Positions 31,411 to 46,300 of a stretch of DNA of 64,000 bases are shown here, piece after piece. Source of the DNA: Cinclus cinclus (taxonomy: Eukaryota; Chordata; Aves; Passeriformes; Cinclidae). Position 1 is the first letter of the stretch, and each line of letters starts with the position of its first letter. The stretch covers positions 18,634,258 through 18,698,257 of the forward strand of contig NC_085047.1 of NCBI RefSeq assembly GCF_963662255.1, written 5' to 3'. The notes beneath the pieces were generated by a model. The model was given only the letters and a program-made list of their open reading frames with translations, was not told where the DNA came from and did no database searches. The translations under genes and the position numbers were made by a program.

Positions 31411-32489
31411 CTCAGGTAAGGCTCAACTTTTATCTACTCCTTCTCCCTCTCTTTTCATTGCCTGGCAAAGTCGTTTCTTCAGTAAGTCGTTTAGTAGGCT
31501 TTCAAGATTTTTGCAGTAGCAGATCATATGCATCAAACATGTCATGCACCTTTTATTTTGCCACCTGTACCTGATAAAATCAGCTGGAAAACACAACAAA
31601 ACCTGTACGGATATAATGGGCCTTTAAATAATCTATTTTTTCTGAGCCACAACAACCAGGGAGCCAAACACCACCCTGTACATCTCTACAGCAGAGGCCC
31701 AGCTGCCATTTCCTCAACAATCTCATCCTTGTGATCCAGTTTGCTCTACTGAGAACAAGCCTCTTCACATGAGCTACAACAGGCAGTCCTATGCACAGCT
31801 CACACAGTGCTCATTAGTTTTCTGACATAGCACAGAAAACACAAGATACACTTCAGGATGTCAAAATACTGGTTAAAGCAAGCAAAAAACAGGTTCATGT
31901 TATCAAAACTCAAGACATCCCTTATTTCAGCTAGGTGCGTATGATCATTTGAATGCTGGGCTAGTAAACAGGGAAGCAGAGCAAACATATACAAGAAAAT
32001 TCAAACAGTGATTATCTTAACCATATAAATATGATTAAAAATAAAAGTTCATGTGTTTGTTGGTATGTTATCTGATAAAGGTTATATAGACAAGTTATAT
32101 TGTTTGTCTCTACCCCTTAAAATAGCGAAACAAATCCACACAAGAGCAACTAGGCCATCAAAAGGACCATTAGTTACAAAGAATTATCAAAAGTATCCAA
32201 GAGGGAAACTAATTGTAGAAAAACACATACATCTGTATTAAATGCACCAAACACTTCTAAAGCAACATAACAGAACTTGCTGTTCTTCTTGCTCTGAAGG
32301 ATTTCTTACACTTTATCATAGTATTCCTTCAATTAGTTTTAACCCTGAATAATATTAGAGCCCTGGCAATTTTAACACCAAAGGGAAAAAAAAAATCCTT
32401 TATCATCTTATAAGCACTGATGGAACAGACAGCAATTACTCTTCAGAATACACACTACTAACTTTAGCTCTTTGAAGATGTTAAGTAAC

Positions 32490-32568
32490 TTTTTTGTTTT
32501 GTTTTGTTTTTTGTTTTTTGGGGTTTTTTTTGGGAGGGGAAGGGGAAGAGGGAAGGAAAGGGAGAAGA
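32490..32568. repeat. T/G-rich then purine-rich low-complexity tract
   Basis: TTTTG-type units and T/G runs pass directly into a GGGGA/GGAAG purine stretch (about 32533-32568). This is simple sequence in intron 1. Confidence 0.8.
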
Positions 32569-32675
32569 TCCTGCTAAAAACATGGTTGTGACTCTGAAGG
32601 TGTTGAGCAGCTTTTGACAAGCCTATCAGAGAAACACTTCCTTAACTCCAGTGACACAAAGTAGCCAAACCCACC

Positions 32676-32680
<5 letters not shown>

Positions 32681-32713
<33 letters not shown>
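32681..32713. repeat. (AC)n microsatellite
   Basis: About 16 uninterrupted AC units, with a short ACCC/ACAT variant before it. It is likely to be polymorphic in length. Confidence 0.97.
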
Positions 32714-32716
<3 letters not shown>

Positions 32717-35700
32717 GAGCACTTATTGACTAAACACTGATTTTGACAAGTACTCAAGCAGGCTAGAGAAATGGGGCTTGGCAATGGACAACATTAAGGC
32801 ACTGGACAGTACACATCAGGAAAGAGGCAGGGTATTTAAAGAGATACTGAAAGCATTAGAGGGTAGGCATTAAATGCCAGCAGAATCCAGCTATCATTAC
32901 CCTACACAAGCATTAGATGTCTAAAACACAGTTTTTCATCACGAATGAGGAAGAAATCCTGAAGGAAACATGTCAGCCCTTCAGAAATTGTCTTTCTTAC
33001 GCATACTAACAATTATGCCTTTCTAATACCATATAAAACAAGCATTTTTCTTCTCACTACAAGGAAATGAGCTATAATGAGAAACTAGCTAACTTGTCCC
33101 ATCTGTCCCAGGCTACATGGGCTCTACCACCAAAATCAGTGAAGAAATCCTCAGCCCACTTCTTCATGAGGTCATTGCATGCTTCTCACTGGCTCTTTCC
33201 TCTGTAGTTCAGCCAGTCTGGAATGGCAGAGATGGACAGTTTTCCTACACACGCATGTAAGTTTGGCTTTCTATGTAACCTTAAGTGTGAGCTCCAGGCT
33301 GAACCTCCGTGAGTTTAGGTCCAAAATCCAATGGTGCACTTTAACCACAGTTTTCAAAGTTTTCCATGATGACCAGACAGAGCCCTGAATGCTGTGTGCC
33401 TATTCATAAACCAGACTACTCAACTGTTAATTTCACTGAGGGCTACTTACATTCCAAGATCTCAAAATATCCATCTGTTTCAGTATTTTGGTCACTGTTT
33501 TTCCCACTTCCCAAACCAGAAAACAGCTTTTCAATCTCTGTGATCCTTTTCTGCATGATTTGCATTTAGCCTGATTTGAAACTACTTTAGCAGAAGCTTT
33601 TGGGAAGATTGAGGGAAATTTCTCTGCAAGGAAGAGGTCTGAGGAAGTATGTCCTTCCAAGAGCAGATGGTTTTGTAGTGGATACCACAGTGCATAGTTT
33701 ATAAGGATTATCATCACTGCAAGTTTTACCCTAGGGAAGTACACACTGAGCATTTCTCTGAACATCTATCATCATCATTGCTAAAGCACTATGCTGGAGA
33801 ACATACAGAAAAAAAAGGCTTTTCATTTTGAATGTATCCAAACACCTAGATTGTATCTAAATAATGATGACTAATAATCTTTTGTCAGCTTAGTAACTTC
33901 AAATGTTATATATAAAGCAATAACCGTGACATTTTACAGACCATAATCACCAGAAGTTTCTAGGATTTTTGATAGGTGTGCAAAAGAAATTTGCACATAG
34001 TCATACTCCTTTAAAACCTGAATGGCCATCATTAAATGCATTATCATTGCCATTTAAAGTAAAACAGATACTGCTTTCAAGTCAGCAAAGCTTACAAATG
34101 ACACAAAAGAGCTGTTCCTAGCATTACTCTCTGCAAAGCTGGAGACTAAATGAGCAGTTCAAAGCTCAGTAACTGATGCAAAATGCTACTGCAAAATGAA
34201 CTACTTGTGTCAGCACATCAACCTTCCTACCTTACCACCTCAGCCTTGCTCCAATGCCCAGCTCCATGAAGACAAAGGAAACTGCTAAGTCCAACAGCTC
34301 TGAGATGGGACCAGAAAAGCTCCACTTTTTAATCCACTCCCTTTTAAATCAGGAAGGCTCAAAAATCTGCTGATGAACTGCAAGGTAAACCTATGAAAGC
34401 CACTAGTGCCTTTGTAGCACATGGCTTTGTTACAGCACAATTTTCCATCCAAAGAGACAGACCTAAGCTGCTTTTCCCAAACCACCACTCCAAAACATCA
34501 CCTGTGATTTCAGTGACCTTTCAATCACACTATTTTATGTAAGCCCTAGCTTTTTGCTCAGAATTATCAAAGTCTGTTTCTGGATTCAGTGCTAACCCCA
34601 AAACAGTCATGCTTATGGATTTAAATTTTCAAGTCCTTTGAGTAAATCTTACAGGTTTAAAAGAAGTTACAAATATAGCAATGTTGCTGTAAATAGAAGA
34701 AAATGCAGTGTAATTCCAAGCAAATATTTACAAATTAGAATCAAGAAACGCACAACTATCTACTTATATATGCTTGAATTGGTATAATGCTAACAAAGAT
34801 AACGTTTCCACAAGATCTTGGTGGAACCACATCAGAAGACATGCCCAACACTGGCAAATTCTGATCAGCATCAGAAAACCCAGTTATGACTTTTATGAGC
34901 GCCATACAGTGGGAACAAAGTTCTTTCCTACAGTTGATGCTGCAACTGAAAGACCATGGTTAATGATTTACTTTTTTGCAATTTTTTTACAAAATATTGC
35001 TTAGGATAGTTCTCATAATTCAGAGGAAGAGATAAAATGACTAATGTATCTTCTTACAAATACTTCTGTTTGAGATGTAGCCATGACTAAAGGAGCTATG
35101 ATCAATTTTTTTTTTTAACACATTGAAAATTTGAGAATAGCTTATTAAAATAGTTACCAGCATATGGTGTGATTTTTTACAAGTGGTCAGGCACATCTGC
35201 CAGGGAAGTGAGTTATAGCTTACTAAAGTCTGATGATACAAGCTATCTGCCAAAGGATGAGAAACAAATGTGACTCAGAGAACAGTTTCTGAGTCAATAC
35301 TGCAAAGAATTTTTACTTTAAAGGGTATACCTAATTAGGCAAAATGGGATCAACAAAGCCTTTGTGGTTTGGTGAAACTTCTCGATGTTTCTGAGGTTAG
35401 CCCCCTGGCTGCTCCTGATGCATACTTCTGATACGCTCCTCACTTGCACTTCTAAAGCACTTCTCAGTTTGTTAAAACTACTCAAATTCTTGTTTTTTCA
35501 TTATTCTAGTCAGCAATGCTGGTGTGTATACAATAACTTAAAGAGACTTTAAAGTTTCAACTAAATCCAACAAACCTGCAGCTCAAACACAACTACCTAA
35601 AAATCACCACTATATTCTTCCATGAATCCCTCTCTTCCTATTAAAAAAATCAATAGCATACTAAAAAAGACCTTGTCCCTCTTGTTTCTTCATGATTTGA

Positions 35701-38700
35701 TACTGGCAGTATAGAGTACACTGAATTTCTTGCTAGTGAAAGCTTAGTAACAATTTATATTTTATAAAATGTGAACTTACCAAAACATGTATTTATTTTG
35801 TACATTTATTTAATCTTGAATGAGTCTCAGGAGCAAAATCAAAGTAACATAAAGCAAACAATATTGCAAAGTTTGAGAGAAGGAACATATTGCTGATCAC
35901 TCCAGTTAAAAGTAAATAAATGCAGTGGACGAAAAAGAAATAGGAATTAGGGAAAAAAGGCAAGTAACACAAAAAATTAGAAAAATCGATGTAGTTAAAT
36001 TAATGCCTAGAGTCCTCCTATGCAAAGAAAACTCAACAGCAGACAACTCTTCTAGTCACTTTCCTCCTGTGACTTGTGTCCTTTTTGACCACAGTCAGAA
36101 GGAACAAGCACTTTCCTTCCACCTGTCTAAGGTCTTTCCAAGTTGAAAATTAGTGCCTGACAGGTTCCAGCATTTTTTTTTAATCATGCCCGTTGCCCCT
36201 CTACTTCAAATCATGATCTGCTCTGTCAAAGAATCTTAGAACACAGGAAAAGGCCAGATCTTTCCTACTGACTGATCCAGACCTGCAAACCTACCTTTCT
36301 CCATTATCTGCACATCCACTTGGGCCTTTGTTTACTCAAACAAAACTATCTAAGGTATCCCCAGCTTCTTCCACAGGCTTGCTATCTGCTGTCCATATTC
36401 ACCTCTGCAACAAACAGTGTTTCCCAGCAAGCAGAGAAGACCCCATGGGAAGAAGCCATCATTTCTTGTTTCTCTTTATTGGTGCTCTGAAACACTTGCA
36501 AAAGATACACGTAATAATCCCATACACTCCAAAAAGTAAGAAAAAAAAAATTGGTGAATGCAAGTTTTGATTTGCCCTTGCAGAAGGGCACAAGGCACTG
36601 ATACTCTGCCAAGATGGGCCTCCAAAATTGCACATCTGTGTACCATAGTAAAGTGTTTTTCCTCCCTATCCTTCATCAAGGCTGTAGGATCCACAGCTAA
36701 TTAACAATGTCCTGCCACACTTGCCTTACTTCAGTCTCACTTACCAGACCTGCTGCTTGCTGGCTTTAGCAGTTATTCCCAAAGAAATCAGCTAGACTTC
36801 ATGATAGAGAAAATAATAGCCCATGACTGTAATGTGTATAATATGTACAGAATAATTCTTTCAATGAATGAGCTTCATTTACTTGTGAAAACCATGCACT
36901 AATCACCTTAAAACAAAAAACCTAAACAAACAAACAAAAAAGACGCCAAACCCTTACAGAAGATACAAATTCAGAGGGCACAGATGAAGGACAGATTAAT
37001 CCTTCCATGACACTGAGTATGTGAAAAAAGCTGTACATGCTTTCTAGAGATGCTGGACAGACATCGTGCAGCTGACAACAGGCTTTTGGCTCCTCTATCT
37101 TTTTTCCACCTCCTTTCCCTACCGATAAGGGAGAGGACAGAGCAATGCAGATGAGATGAATGTGGCTTTGCCAAATCATGCACAGATCTTTGTTACCTGG
37201 AAACAAGACCTATCATATCACTGATAGCACAACAACATAGGTGTGGAAGGGGAAAAGCTCATTGAAAGTATAATGTTATAAATCCTCATGGTTTATGCTA
37301 AAATAAATGACTGAGAGCTGCTCTGTGGCTCTCGTTAGATTTAATGGGCTTCTCACAGACTACTCACAGTCTTTTAAATTTCATGGATGCCTGTAGCCAG
37401 CCTTGGTATTGTCAACAGCCTCCTGCATTAGGAGTATGAGCTCAAGCAGATGTGCGCTTTCACCAGCTGGAAACATTAACACCACCTTAATTTCTGAAAG
37501 TTTGTCTTTTGCCTTTCTTAACCAGTACGCTGAAAAATCACAGGTGTGACAAGAGCAAAAATTGCAAGCCATATATAAAAACAAATACATAAAAACAAAG
37601 TTTACATACTCTTATTCAATGGTGAAACAAAGACACATGGATATGGAGATATATAAGGCTGGTGTGACTTCAGTGCCCATCATGTCTACTTGTGGATATT
37701 ACTGACATGTATGAGGGCAGGAAATGCTGCCAAGTATCATGTTCTGCTTCCACTTCATATGAATTTACATTTCTATGTGCATATACAAACTAGCATCTGA
37801 TGTGCTATCACTTTTCTGCTTTGCATGGACTGTTTACTTTTTTTTACAAAAAACCCCCAAAACCACTGCTTAATATAATGCTGAGTATAGAAAACAATGC
37901 TGGAGAGGAGACCAAAACAGCAGCTCAAATCTGGTGGATGTAGTCACAGCTTACAGTGATTTTCCAATATAATAAAATATTGGAACATACAGGTACTGTC
38001 CAGTTACTGAACAACTTGCTCTAAGTCTCAGCTGCCTTCTGGAAAAAAAACTATGAAAGGTTAGAGGATGCAAAGCATGATTCCTCTTAATGCTTTGAAT
38101 TAATATAGTAGTTACTTTCTAGAATTTTAATATGCAGTCATTGCCTTCTGCAAATTCAGTGCTGTTAAAAAGTCTAACAGCAGCAGGATACATTGAAAGG
38201 CCTGTATGTCGGACCAAAAAGGGAGTTACTCTCAGTGTGTGAAAACAGAAGCCATATAAAGAAGCTTTATCTTCCACATAATTATGCACATATTTATCTT
38301 CAAGAACAAGTAGTGCCACAGCATGAGGACAAAGACACGAGACATCAGCATAATTACTAGAAAACTGTTGACTAGGCTTCCCCCTCCCATTATTATAAAC
38401 CTTGTGGTAGCATACTGAAAGTCCAGGACCCCATCTGTAAGACAATACAGACACACAATCAAATGATTTCTCAGGGATCCAGCCCAGCCCAACTTTATGT
38501 AGAGCACTTTAGGACCCCCATGGAGTCACTACTATTTCCAGAGCATAACCCCAGCTCAATGGAAACCCCAATTCCAGGTTTGTGCCTATGCCACCAATAA
38601 AACCTGCTATGTGGTTTGCAGGAAGAGAGAAACTTTGGCTGCCTGGGTAATACACTGTGCTGGCTTTAGGGGATGTGCTTTCTGCACACAACTCACATCA

Positions 38701-39845
38701 ACAGAGTCCTGAACAGCAGAATCAGAAATTATACCAACTGCACAGGCTCTGGTGCTTGTAATTTCAGATTTTGATCTGAATGCCCAAGTAAACAACAATT
38801 CCTGCAGAATAGCCCACCTCAGATGCACAGCTTCCAGTGTAGAGTGGCTACACTTATGTTGTCACTGAAACCCTCTGTAAACACCAATCTCAGAGTGAAA
38901 GTCACTGCCTCCTCTATATACCTGTCAGAAACTCTGCATAGAAGGCAGCCGTGTTTTAGTCAGCGTGACAGCTGCTACAGTGCATCATGCTCCTGTAAAC
39001 TGCATTCATGCCCAACTGCACTTTTAAGTACATTTCAACATCTTGTTTTGACCTACACATTTGGGCCATAATTACCAATTTCCCTGTCTAGGTACTGCTG
39101 CTGCTGCCCATATCACCACTTCCTCCTGAGCAGGAATATAGAGGATGGGTCTCCAGAGTTGTTAGATTTGTGGCAGGAGCTTTTATCTGTAGAGTGCCAG
39201 TTATCCATTTTTTGACACTAATTATGTACTCAGAGAATGACTATTTTGCAACCATTGAAGACAAGGGGCTCGCTGTGGAGGCCACATGTGGGCAAACCAC
39301 ACAAGACACTGCAATGCTCAGCTGAAGCAGATCCCATCCTGAAGAGCTGAGCCTTTATGAGCACCTTTATGCTGCAGTACTGTGAAGTGACACGGGGTCT
39401 GTGAGGGACTGCTTCAGCTCTTGCTCAGCTGAAAGCATCCCTGAGTCAGTCAGCTGCAAGCTATCCTGCTGTGATGTGGCACTAAAGCCATCATGCCTGA
39501 TAGGACTCCTAGAGCCCCCATTACCTACAGCCACTCTTTATCAAAAGAAATACAAGCATGGCAGAAAACACTGGCAGAAAACACTTCTGAAAGGTAAATA
39601 CAATCTTACAGCTACTCCAAGCTATCTCTGACCATCTGGAGGGGTGTTAGGATGGCTCAGTGGGTCAAAGAATCTGAACTCCAAAGAAAAAACTTGCTCT
39701 GTCTTTTGTGAGGATGCAGAACATCTTAAATCATCTCCAGGTTCTGTAAAAACATTCAGTACTTAGCAAAAATATTTTTTAAAATGTTCTTATACATAAT
39801 AATTCTAAAGACAACTTGAAAACTAATAATTAGTTTTGGAATCTT

Positions 39846-39855
39846 CCCCCCCCCC
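39846..39855. repeat. Poly(C) run
   Basis: Ten consecutive C in AT-rich intron 1. Confidence 0.9.
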
Positions 39856-40459
39856 TTTCTGGAGCACCATCTGGTGCCCTTCCTAAAATATCAAGGCTAG
39901 AGAATTATTTATGTGAGCTTTGACCACATCCGAAGAGCTCACAGAATGATGTATGTTTTTAATGCCCTGATACTGACAACAAGCTTTTTTTTCTCTAAAT
40001 TAATGGGAAACAAGTGTCACACAGCGAAGATAAAAGTGACTTTGTGAAGTTTTATTCTTTAGAAGTCGCCTTTTGTAACAGATGAGGGTCTTTGCAGAAA
40101 TGTCAGTGTCAGCTTGCCTGACCAAAGGGAGGGATGCCACGGCACATGTGGTACAGGTTGTGTGTGCACAGTGGGAATTGAAGGTATATCAGATTGGTCT
40201 TAATTAGGTCATGAAAAACAAACAAACAAACAACCTACCCCAAACTAGCCTCAACACATACATAAACAAAGCCTTAGATCAAACCATGTCACCCTTCAGC
40301 AAAAGAGTATATATCTTTAGCTTCTCACAGGTGCAAATCAGCCTTTTAGGCTGATTAGTTCAACTTATTTAAAAAAGTTTTTCTTTTTCATAAATGTGTT
40401 TGTTATGCAAATTCACACTGAAAAACAGATGTCCACAGCCTAAACCAAACCACAGGACT

Positions 40460-40594
40460 GCAAAATGGTTTGGAATGGAAGGGACCTTTAAGATCTTCTA
40501 GTTCCAACTCCCATGCCATGGGCAGGGTCACCTTCCCCCAGACCAGGTTGCTCAAAGCCCTCTCTAGCCTGGCTTTGAACACTTCCAGGGATGG
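40460..40594 (-). repeat. CR1 LINE short 3' fragment
   Basis: 'atggtttggaatggaaggga', 'ccatgccatgggcagggtca', 'ccagaccaggttgctcaaag' and 'cttccagggatgggg' follow one another as in the reverse complement of the CR1 3' untranslated region. The match stops at about 40594, a strong 5' truncation. The copy is close to consensus and probably younger than the other CR1 fragments here. Confidence 0.92.
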
Positions 40595-43239
40595 GGAAAA
40601 GAAGAGTGACAGGCTGGGTTTTGAGACCTGGTACAGGTGTTGGGTGTACCAGACCCCATGGAGCAGGGCTGCAGCACACCCCTGCTCACCAGATGGTTCC
40701 CACTCATTCCCCCTTCTGGAAAGCAGCATGGGGACCTTTGAACAGGAACCCACAGCTTTTGCACCAAAGGGCTGTGAACCTGGACCTTTGGAAACAGGGC
40801 TCAAAAGTACCTGTTAAAAAAGAAGTCAATAAGAAAACCTAAACTCTCCATTTGCAGATGCCTGTACTCACCAGCAAATCTCAAAGCACTTATTCCTGGA
40901 CATAGTAACTGGTTTTATCCTTGTTTTAAAACAGCACCAAAAATGTCCTCAGACACACAGTGCCTTGAACACCATGGTGTAGAGGGCTGCCAGCTGTGGG
41001 ACAGCTGGGATGGGGAGAAGCAGTGACAAGCAGTTGGCACAAAGCAGCTTTTAACCGGGTGACAGACCACCATGCTTAAGAGTTATAAGTGCTTCATTTT
41101 ATACTCGTGGCATAATCCTGAAGTACTGTTTAATAAGCATTATGCCATGAGGATGAAATACCAGAAAGTCCCTAAGAGTAGCTTCACACCTGAACCTGCC
41201 GTCTGTGCACCAACAGCTGCTGCAAGAATTATTTTTCCTCTCTAGACAGTCCATATAAGTACCTGAACCTGGCTGCTACAGTATTGAAATGAGTCCAACA
41301 TAAAGTAAGTATCCATCACAGCCATTTAAAAAAACCCTCAATATATTAAGTGCTCTAAAATCAAAACAAGGCACCTTAAATCAAGCTGAATGCATCTGAG
41401 TAGGTGTTGATTATCTAGATTTATCTTAGGTACATGTCATTTCTTTCTCATTAAATTGCAATATAAATTGTACGCATAAAAATATTAAAACATATTTTCT
41501 TCTCAAAATGACTAAAATGTGATAAAAGCCCACACAATACTTTCCTTTGCCTTGATGCATGAAAGAGAGTACCATATGGCTTGTCTGAATCCCTCAACGA
41601 GAGTTTTCCTGAATTCAAAACTAATTTGATTTGGCAGCTCCTTCTTTAAAAAATGTAAATTCCCATAACATGTTTTAAATTATATTCTAGTTAACAAGAC
41701 ATTATTTTCTTGTTCTAACTACAAGCAAGTTTTCACACATTTTTCATTTTCATCATAAAGGTAAATTCTTCAGCTTTCAGAACTGACAGTTGTATTTTTC
41801 CCAAACAATCTTATCTACACATCACTAATAAAGTAATATTTCGTAGCTGTCTCCATGCCTCCCCTGTATCTCCACATACTGGGCCACTCCAAAGATCCAG
41901 TGTATATGGTAATCATTATCTAAACAACTGAGCAATCTAAGAAAGAAAATCAAAGGAAAAGAGACTTATTGAAGCATGTTTTCTCCTATAGGGAAGGTGC
42001 AGTAAAAAGTTCTGGCAGAGGTCAGACAGGCACATTTGACAAGAGGAATACTCTGAGTTGGTTTTTCAAGGTTGTGATACAGAAGGCTACCCTTCCTACA
42101 ACTTGTCTTCAGAATAACCAAAGTAATTAAATCAGCAGCTAAGGACTTTTCTAAAGAGATTTGCTTATAGGCCATGTAGTATAACAGTCTGGTTTTGTCC
42201 TGGATTTCACATCAGGATGAAATCTTCTTAATTTTTATTCCCTTCTTTATTTTTCAGGATGGATGCAACAGCTACAAACAGAAATTGCTATTCACTTACA
42301 CTTCAGAGTACAAAGTAGTTTATCATAAGTTGCTTCTGTGGGCCTGAAGAACCCTGGACTACAGGTTTTAGTGCGACAAACCATCCTTACAGCTGTGCTA
42401 CAGGCTTTTCTTTGCAGCAAAGGAAAATGGAGCTTGTGTGACTGCTGCTCACAGGTATCTCCACAGCAAGACAAGGAGTTAAGAAGCTGACAATTTCCAC
42501 TTAAGTTTCACAGGAATGTAGTAAGTACTTGACCCCAAAACTGTCATGAGGACAGGGAAGAGGGGAAAATAAACTAATAAATAAAATATTGTGGACAGCT
42601 GAGAAAAAGACTGAAAAACAAGCTTAAATTGACAGGTTACCAGAGCATCCAGCCTGTGGAGAATTTTGCAGAGTAGACAAGTTTCCACAGGACCTTCCAC
42701 CAATTTGTTTGTGGACACACTGATGGGCATGAAGCCATGGGAAAAATAGACATTATTAGGTCTACTGCCCCTCATTTCCTTAGTTACATCTCCACACCTT
42801 TCTATTCAGTCATTTCTGTGGTTGAGGGTGACCTGCACCAGGCTGAAGAGACAAGGCTCTGCAGGAGGCAGGCACCTGGGCATATCAGTCCCAGAATAAT
42901 GGAGAGATGGCAGGAGGACACAAGTGAGCATCAACCCCTTCCCTGCTATTTGAACAAATCAGCAGCTGAAATGATCCTTAACAAGGTGAGCTGTGGTCTA
43001 TCTCCAGCCATTAAGGGATAGAGGTATACTGTTCCAGGAGTAGTCTCACTTCATTAAAACTATTATTTGAAAAGCAGGAAAACAAGAGGAAAAAAAGTCT
43101 TCATCCCCAAACCAAAATTCAGGCAATTCAGAGGGTGCAGCAGATTTTCTGTATCAAAGCACAGTCCTAACTAATCTTACAGAAGCAATTCTAATTAGGC
43201 AGGAAATGAAGAACAGTTCATTTTAGACTGGCTGAAAGA

Positions 43240-43330
43240 ACAGTGGATTGATTTAAATCAAACCACTGATTTTAATCATGGATTTAAACCAACCAAGCAG
43301 GACACCTTGATTTAGCTCATCAACTTTAAT
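43240..43330. repeat. Possible old interspersed repeat with ATTTAAAT-type palindromes
   Basis: Alternating GATTTAAATC- and TTTTAATC/GGATTTAAAC-like motifs lie in a short stretch, giving imperfect inverted repeats. It recalls ancient AT-rich vertebrate transposon ends, but I cannot name a family and the edges are uncertain. Confidence 0.35.
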
Positions 43331-46300
43331 CTTGTACTTTTTTACTTTTTGCCTAATGAAAATTCATTCATTTTGTTAAGATAATGTGTGGGATTGTGAA
43401 AAGAACACACTTCATGTTAAAATTGCTTAAAATCTTTATTCTCACTCAACATTAATGACTTGTGACTTTGAAGATTGAACTGGTTTTTTAACAGTTAAAA
43501 AGCACAGCTTTTAAAATTCATTCACATTGTAAAGCTCATGATAAACAATGTAAATTATTTTAGAGGTTGTAATATATCTAGGTCTTCATAAATGTAAAGA
43601 TTTCTGCTTAGATATCTTCTAAAACTGTTTGGGTAAAACAACTCCAACTTGAGACACCACAGACTTTAATCCATTTCTGTGAAAGAACATTAGAGCCCAC
43701 TAGAAGATAATGCATTATGTAATTTAGGTACACCAACTGAAAGTATAAAACTTGACACTGTGCAACCTTCTCTTCAAAAAATACTAAAAGCCATCAAGAC
43801 ACTTTTGCAACTGTGTTAATACAAAAGTATGAGGAAAATGGTGCTGAGATCACAACAATGAACTGTTCAGAGTACTTTGAATATGAGATAGAAACCCTGA
43901 TTAAATGCTATGCTAGGAAAAGAAAAGAAAAAGCTTCATAATTTATGGGGGGAAAAAAAATTCTGAAGCAAATGTCAGTAAAAAAAGGAAGAGGACATAT
44001 AGGGGCAATCCTTGTGCTTGAAAAGACCTGGAGGTGACAGAAGAGCAGAATGGATTTCCCATGTAGGCACATGTAATACAATGTGGCAGCAGAAAGAGAA
44101 CTACCAAGTGTATTAATAAGAATTAAGAGAGACATTAAAATTAATTAAGGGATGTTTCAGGAAAATGGACTAAGAGACACATTATTTCTAGTACACCTAA
44201 GCATTACCGGTGTACAGCATTGGTGTTTCGTTATTTTTTCCTTTTTTTCCCTTTAGAGCCTTGACAGAGAGAAAAATTGTAAGAAAACACTCGTTTTGTA
44301 CCAATGCACATCAAGACATACCTCTCCATATAAAACCCAGCAAACCAAATACAGAGTTATATCAGCTAATAAATACACGACAAAAGCACAGGGAGCTTGT
44401 AGCCAAGCAGTATCTCATTTTAATTGTCAATACAATTCTGACTGTTTTAGTCAGGGAAAATTTCCAGATTAAAAATATCAACTCCTAATCTTTATGAGCT
44501 ACTATTTAAATCTCCACCAGGGTGCTGGGGCTCTGCTAAAAATGAGCAATGAAAAAATAGCGAGGCTTTATTCATTCGTCCTGCTCCCAGTAGGCATTCA
44601 AAGTTTTGGACTCAGAGCTGCCTATTTCCATGTCAATGTCTTAAGCACCTTTCACTTCTCTTCTTAGCTCTGGAAAGCTTTGACAGAAAGATCAGGATAG
44701 AGCCCATCTCAAACCATTCTGAACCAAAGCAGACCTAAACAAAACCTACAATCCTTTCCAAAAAAAGATTAAGTTTGTTTGATTTGCTCATATTCTACCT
44801 CGGAAATAACTGAGGATAATTTTTCCACTCTTACTGACAATGTTCTTGAGTAAGAAAAGATCTACATTTTAATTCAAAGTGTTAAGGTACTTTCCTTACA
44901 AACTATGGGAACCTGAAGCACAAAGTGTCAATCTGCCAGCCGAGGCAGATGCAGTGATTCTGCTTTTAGTTTTCTTTGGCATGGCAAAGAAAAGAAGGAC
45001 TTTTTAAACACCACTCAAAAGCACACAAATGATAAAAACAGTCAATCTAGAAGGAACATTCAGAAGAAAAATAGACAAAACCAAGCTACCGTGGGCAAAT
45101 GATAAAGACTTAGCAAAAACTCTGGACTTCTGGTCTTTGACATACATGTCAGATAAATTAAAGTACATCTTAAACAGCAATGCAGCATTTCTCCTGCTTT
45201 ATGATTAAGAGCTTCAGCTACTTAGTTCTGTTCATTTGCTTTGGAGGTAATATTCCAAGGCCCAAGCTACACAGCCTGTGCACTCTTGGTAATTGAAGTT
45301 ATCTACCTGCAGCTCCAAGAAGTTAAAAGAAGAACACAGCTGCAGGTGGATTTGCTGGGTACCACAGTCTTGGAGGGTTGACCACTACAAATACATGCAA
45401 AAGAGCACTTTACAACATCTTAAATAGCTACACCCTTCACATAACAGCACCTAACTGTGCCAAAAGAAACACTCTGCAAAAGAATGGATGTGATGCCCGT
45501 TAAGAGTGAAAGTGGGGGCACCAGGAAATAAAATCAGCTGCATTAACTAACAACTTTGCTAGCATATTAGTCTCTAAGCATCTTTTGCACACTCTCCTCT
45601 CTCCCCTCCATCCCATTAGGATTACTTAGTGCAGTTTACAACACAGGCCAGACATGTTTTGCAAGCTGTATTTGTTAATGTCACCTCACCCTCCAATGTT
45701 TTAAACCAAGTTTATGCAATCAGCTGTGGATTGTTTAACCTTGACCTCCCTTTCCAGCAGAGGGAGAGAGGGGACAGAAAAGCTCTCTCAATGTCAGCAC
45801 TTAACTTTCTCCTCTCAACTCTTCACACATGCATCTTTTACAATTGCAGATTTTAAGTGAAAGTAATACTGAATGCCTTCAAAATTCTGTAAAATAAAAC
45901 CCCATACTTTCTATGCTCAGAGATCTTCCATAAATCACACTATTAGAGTTGGACAATGAAACTGCTCTTTCAGGACACTGAAGATGCATCATGAGGAACT
46001 TTATCATCTATCTCCAAAAAATTAATCACACAAACAAAAAGTAGTATCAGAATACACACCTGCACTGCTTATAAACCTCAGCCTGTACAAGCCCCTTTAA
46101 CAGGAGGAAAGTTGCACTGTCTTACAGACAATGAATGTATCTTTGGATTCATGTGTTTGTTTTTCAAAAGTCACTAAGCTTGTTAAATTTATATATTAAA
46201 TAGAAAAAAAATCCTCCAAACCTTTTGGTAATCAATAGTCTCCCGCCAAGACAGAGAGCATCTATTTAGTAAAATAATAGCTATCCCAGCTGGTTTTGGC

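Noticed and set aside
30778..31574. Long plus-strand frames of 117 and 145 codons
   Set aside because: They run antisense through a CR1 fragment and its flank, so they are not host genes.
40403..40842. Cluster of open frames on both strands
   Set aside because: They overlap a CR1 tail and a G+C-richer flank. They show no conserved domain and no consistent frame.
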